A model generated the notes under the pieces. The model ran no database searches, was not told the origin of the DNA, and was given only the letters and a program-made list of their open reading frames with translations. From Janthinobacterium fluminis (GTDB lineage Bacteria; Pseudomonadota; Gammaproteobacteria; Burkholderiales; Burkholderiaceae_D): a stretch of 64,000 nucleotides of DNA. Position numbers and translations under genes: made by a program. Shown piece by piece: positions 62,737 through 64,000 of the stretch. Where the stretch lies: NCBI RefSeq assembly GCF_028595325.1, contig NZ_JAQQXR010000014.1:18763-82762 (forward strand). The letters run 5' to 3'. Positions within the stretch are counted from its first letter, which is position 1; each line of letters opens with the position of its first letter.

Positions 62737-64000
62737 ATGTCCTATCAAGTCCTCGCCCGTAAATACCGCCCAAAAAGTTTCGAAACGCTCGTCGGCCAGG
62801 AGCACGTCGTGCGCGCCCTGACGCACGCGCTGCACAGCGGCCGCCTGCACCATGCGTATTTGTTTACCGGCACGCGCGGCGTCGGCAAGACGACGCTGTC
62901 GCGCATCCTGGCCAAATCGCTCAACTGCGTGGGTCCGGACGGCAACGGCGGCATCACCGCCCAGCCCTGCGGCGTGTGCGAGGCTTGCACGGCGATCGAC
63001 GCCGGCCGCTTCGTCGACTATATAGAGATGGATGCGGCGTCGAACCGCGGCGTCGATGAAATGGCGCAGTTGCTCGAACAGGCCGTGTACGCGCCGTCGA
63101 ATGCCCGTTTCAAGGTCTACATGATCGACGAGGTGCACATGCTCACCAACCATGCGTTCAACTCGATGCTGAAGACGCTGGAAGAGCCGCCCGAGCACGT
63201 CAAGTTCATCCTGGCGACGACGGACCCGCAAAAGATCCCCGTGACGGTGCTGTCGCGCTGCCTGCAATTCAATCTGAAGCAGATGCCGCCCGGCCACATT
63301 GTCAGCCACCTCGACAACATCCTGGGGCAGGAGGGCATCGCCTTCGAGCAGCCGGCGCTGCGCCTGCTGGCGCAAGGCGCCCACGGCTCGATGCGCGACG
63401 CGCTGTCGCTGACCGACCAGGCGATTGCCTATGCCGCCGGCGAAGTGACGCTGGACGCGGTGCAGGGCATGCTGGGCGCGCTCGACCAATCCTTCCTGAT
63501 CCGCCTGCTCGACGCCCTGGCGAAACAGGACGGCGCCGATTTGCTGGCCGTGGCCGACGAGATGGCCACGCGCAGCCTGTCGTACAACGGCGCGCTGCAA
63601 GACCTCGGCACCTTGCTGCACCGCATCGCGCTGGCGCAAACGGTACCGGCCGCGCTGCCGGCCGATTTGCCCGAATACGCCGACATCGTGCGCCTGGCGG
63701 CCGCCTTCGACGCCGAGGAAGTGCAACTGTATTACCAGATCGCCGTGCACGGGCGCAATGAACTGGGCCTGGCGCCGGACGAGTACGCCGGCTTCTCGAT
63801 GACCTTGCTGCGCATGCTGGCCTTCCGGCCGGGCATGGGCGGTGCCGAGGGCGTGCCGGCGGCGCCGCCGGCCGCCGCGCGCCCGGCCGGCAATCCGGCC
63901 GGCGCCGCCCGCGCCGCCGTCGCCGCGCCGCCCGCCAGGGCCGCCTCGCATGCGCTCGCCAGCCACGCCACCGTGACGCCGCCGGCCGTTGTGGCCGCCG
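62737..64000 (+). CDS. dnaX: DnaX, DNA polymerase III tau/gamma subunit, N-terminal part (cut by window end)
   Basis: 421 codons visible, frame open at the end. MSYQVLARKYRPKSFETLVGQEHVVRAL start; Walker A GTRGVGKTT; zinc cysteines in NCVGPDGNGG...PCGVCEAC; Walker B region VYMIDEVHML; SRC finger VLSRCLQFNL. The final 60 residues are Ala/Pro-rich, the usual linker to the tau-specific part. Clamp-loader ATPase. Confidence 0.97.
   Translation, partial: MSYQVLARKYRPKSFETLVGQEHVVRALTHALHSGRLHHAYLFTGTRGVGKTTLSRILAKSLNCVGPDGNGGITAQPCGVCEACTAIDAGRFVDYIEMDAASNRGVDEMAQLLEQAVYAPSNARFKVYMIDEVHMLTNHAFNSMLKTLEEPPEHVKFILATTDPQKIPVTVLSRCLQFNLKQMPPGHIVSHLDNILGQEGIAFEQPALRLLAQGAHGSMRDALSLTDQAIAYAAGEVTLDAVQGMLGALDQSFLIRLLDALAKQDGADLLAVADEMATRSLSYNGALQDLGTLLHRIALAQTVPAALPADLPEYADIVRLAAAFDAEEVQLYYQIAVHGRNELGLAPDEYAGFSMTLLRMLAFRPGMGGAEGVPAAPPAAARPAGNPAGAARAAVAAPPARAASHALASHATVTPPAVVAA

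Overview
The window is a GC-rich (mostly well above 60 % by eye) chromosomal segment of a betaproteobacterium. The best fit is the Oxalobacteraceae (Massilia/Duganella/Janthinobacterium type). This rests on the gene set: a tol-pal cluster, minor pilins with pilY1, ribD-ribE / ribB-ribH-nusB, ubiD, ffs-dnaX, PEP-CTERM sorting, and GGGGTCTGACCCC / GGGGACAGACCACG-type dispersed inverted repeats. The genus assignment is inference.

Layout. 1-10.1 kb: the 3' end of a heme-utilisation protein, two VOC-fold proteins, an M3 peptidase, a PEP-CTERM protein, a UPF0149/SEC-C protein, an SrkA-like kinase, a 792-residue Ala/Glu/Gln coiled-coil protein of unknown role and an internally duplicated beta-barrel. 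10.2-19.5 kb: a nearly complete Ter (tellurite-resistance/stress) locus on the minus strand. It holds a DUF475/TerC-like membrane protein, TerD, an AIM24 protein and an overlapping block of ATP-grasp, two phosphoribosyltransferase-fold proteins, a HAD phosphatase, a C-C bond lyase and a TerA-like double-domain protein. These are the parts proposed to make an unidentified nucleoside-like metabolite. 19.7-31.5 kb: DUF212 phosphatase-like protein, RND pump, lipoprotein, two ferritin-like proteins, cystine symporter, orphan histidine kinase, periplasmic binding protein.

31.6-38.0 kb is a lower-GC accessory island next to three tandem tRNA-Lys(UUU) genes. It contains (a) a cupin-tetR pair with a textbook promoter/operator; (b) an orphan type VI secretion cassette (hcp, GH24-type muramidase, secreted putative immunity protein) bracketed by 51-nt direct repeats and ending in a 48-nt tRNA-Lys fragment; and (c) a lysR / pirin / two YcaC-type hydrolases unit.

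38.0-64 kb is core genome: tRNA-Lys x3, cpoB-pal-tolB-tolA-tolR-tolQ-ybgC (envelope integrity), an SDR, glyA behind a ZTP (pfl) riboswitch, nrdR, the minor pilin operon pilV-pilW-pilX-pilY1-pilE-fimT, riboflavin genes with a degenerate RibA domain (RibBX type), nusB, a lytic transglycosylase with a roughly 300-nt leader, ubiD, the 4.5S/SRP RNA and the 5' part of dnaX (cut by the window end).

The most interesting items are the direct-repeat-bounded T6SS toxin cassette with its tRNA scar, the Ter biosynthetic block, the large perfect inverted repeats and the unexplained long leader of the transglycosylase.
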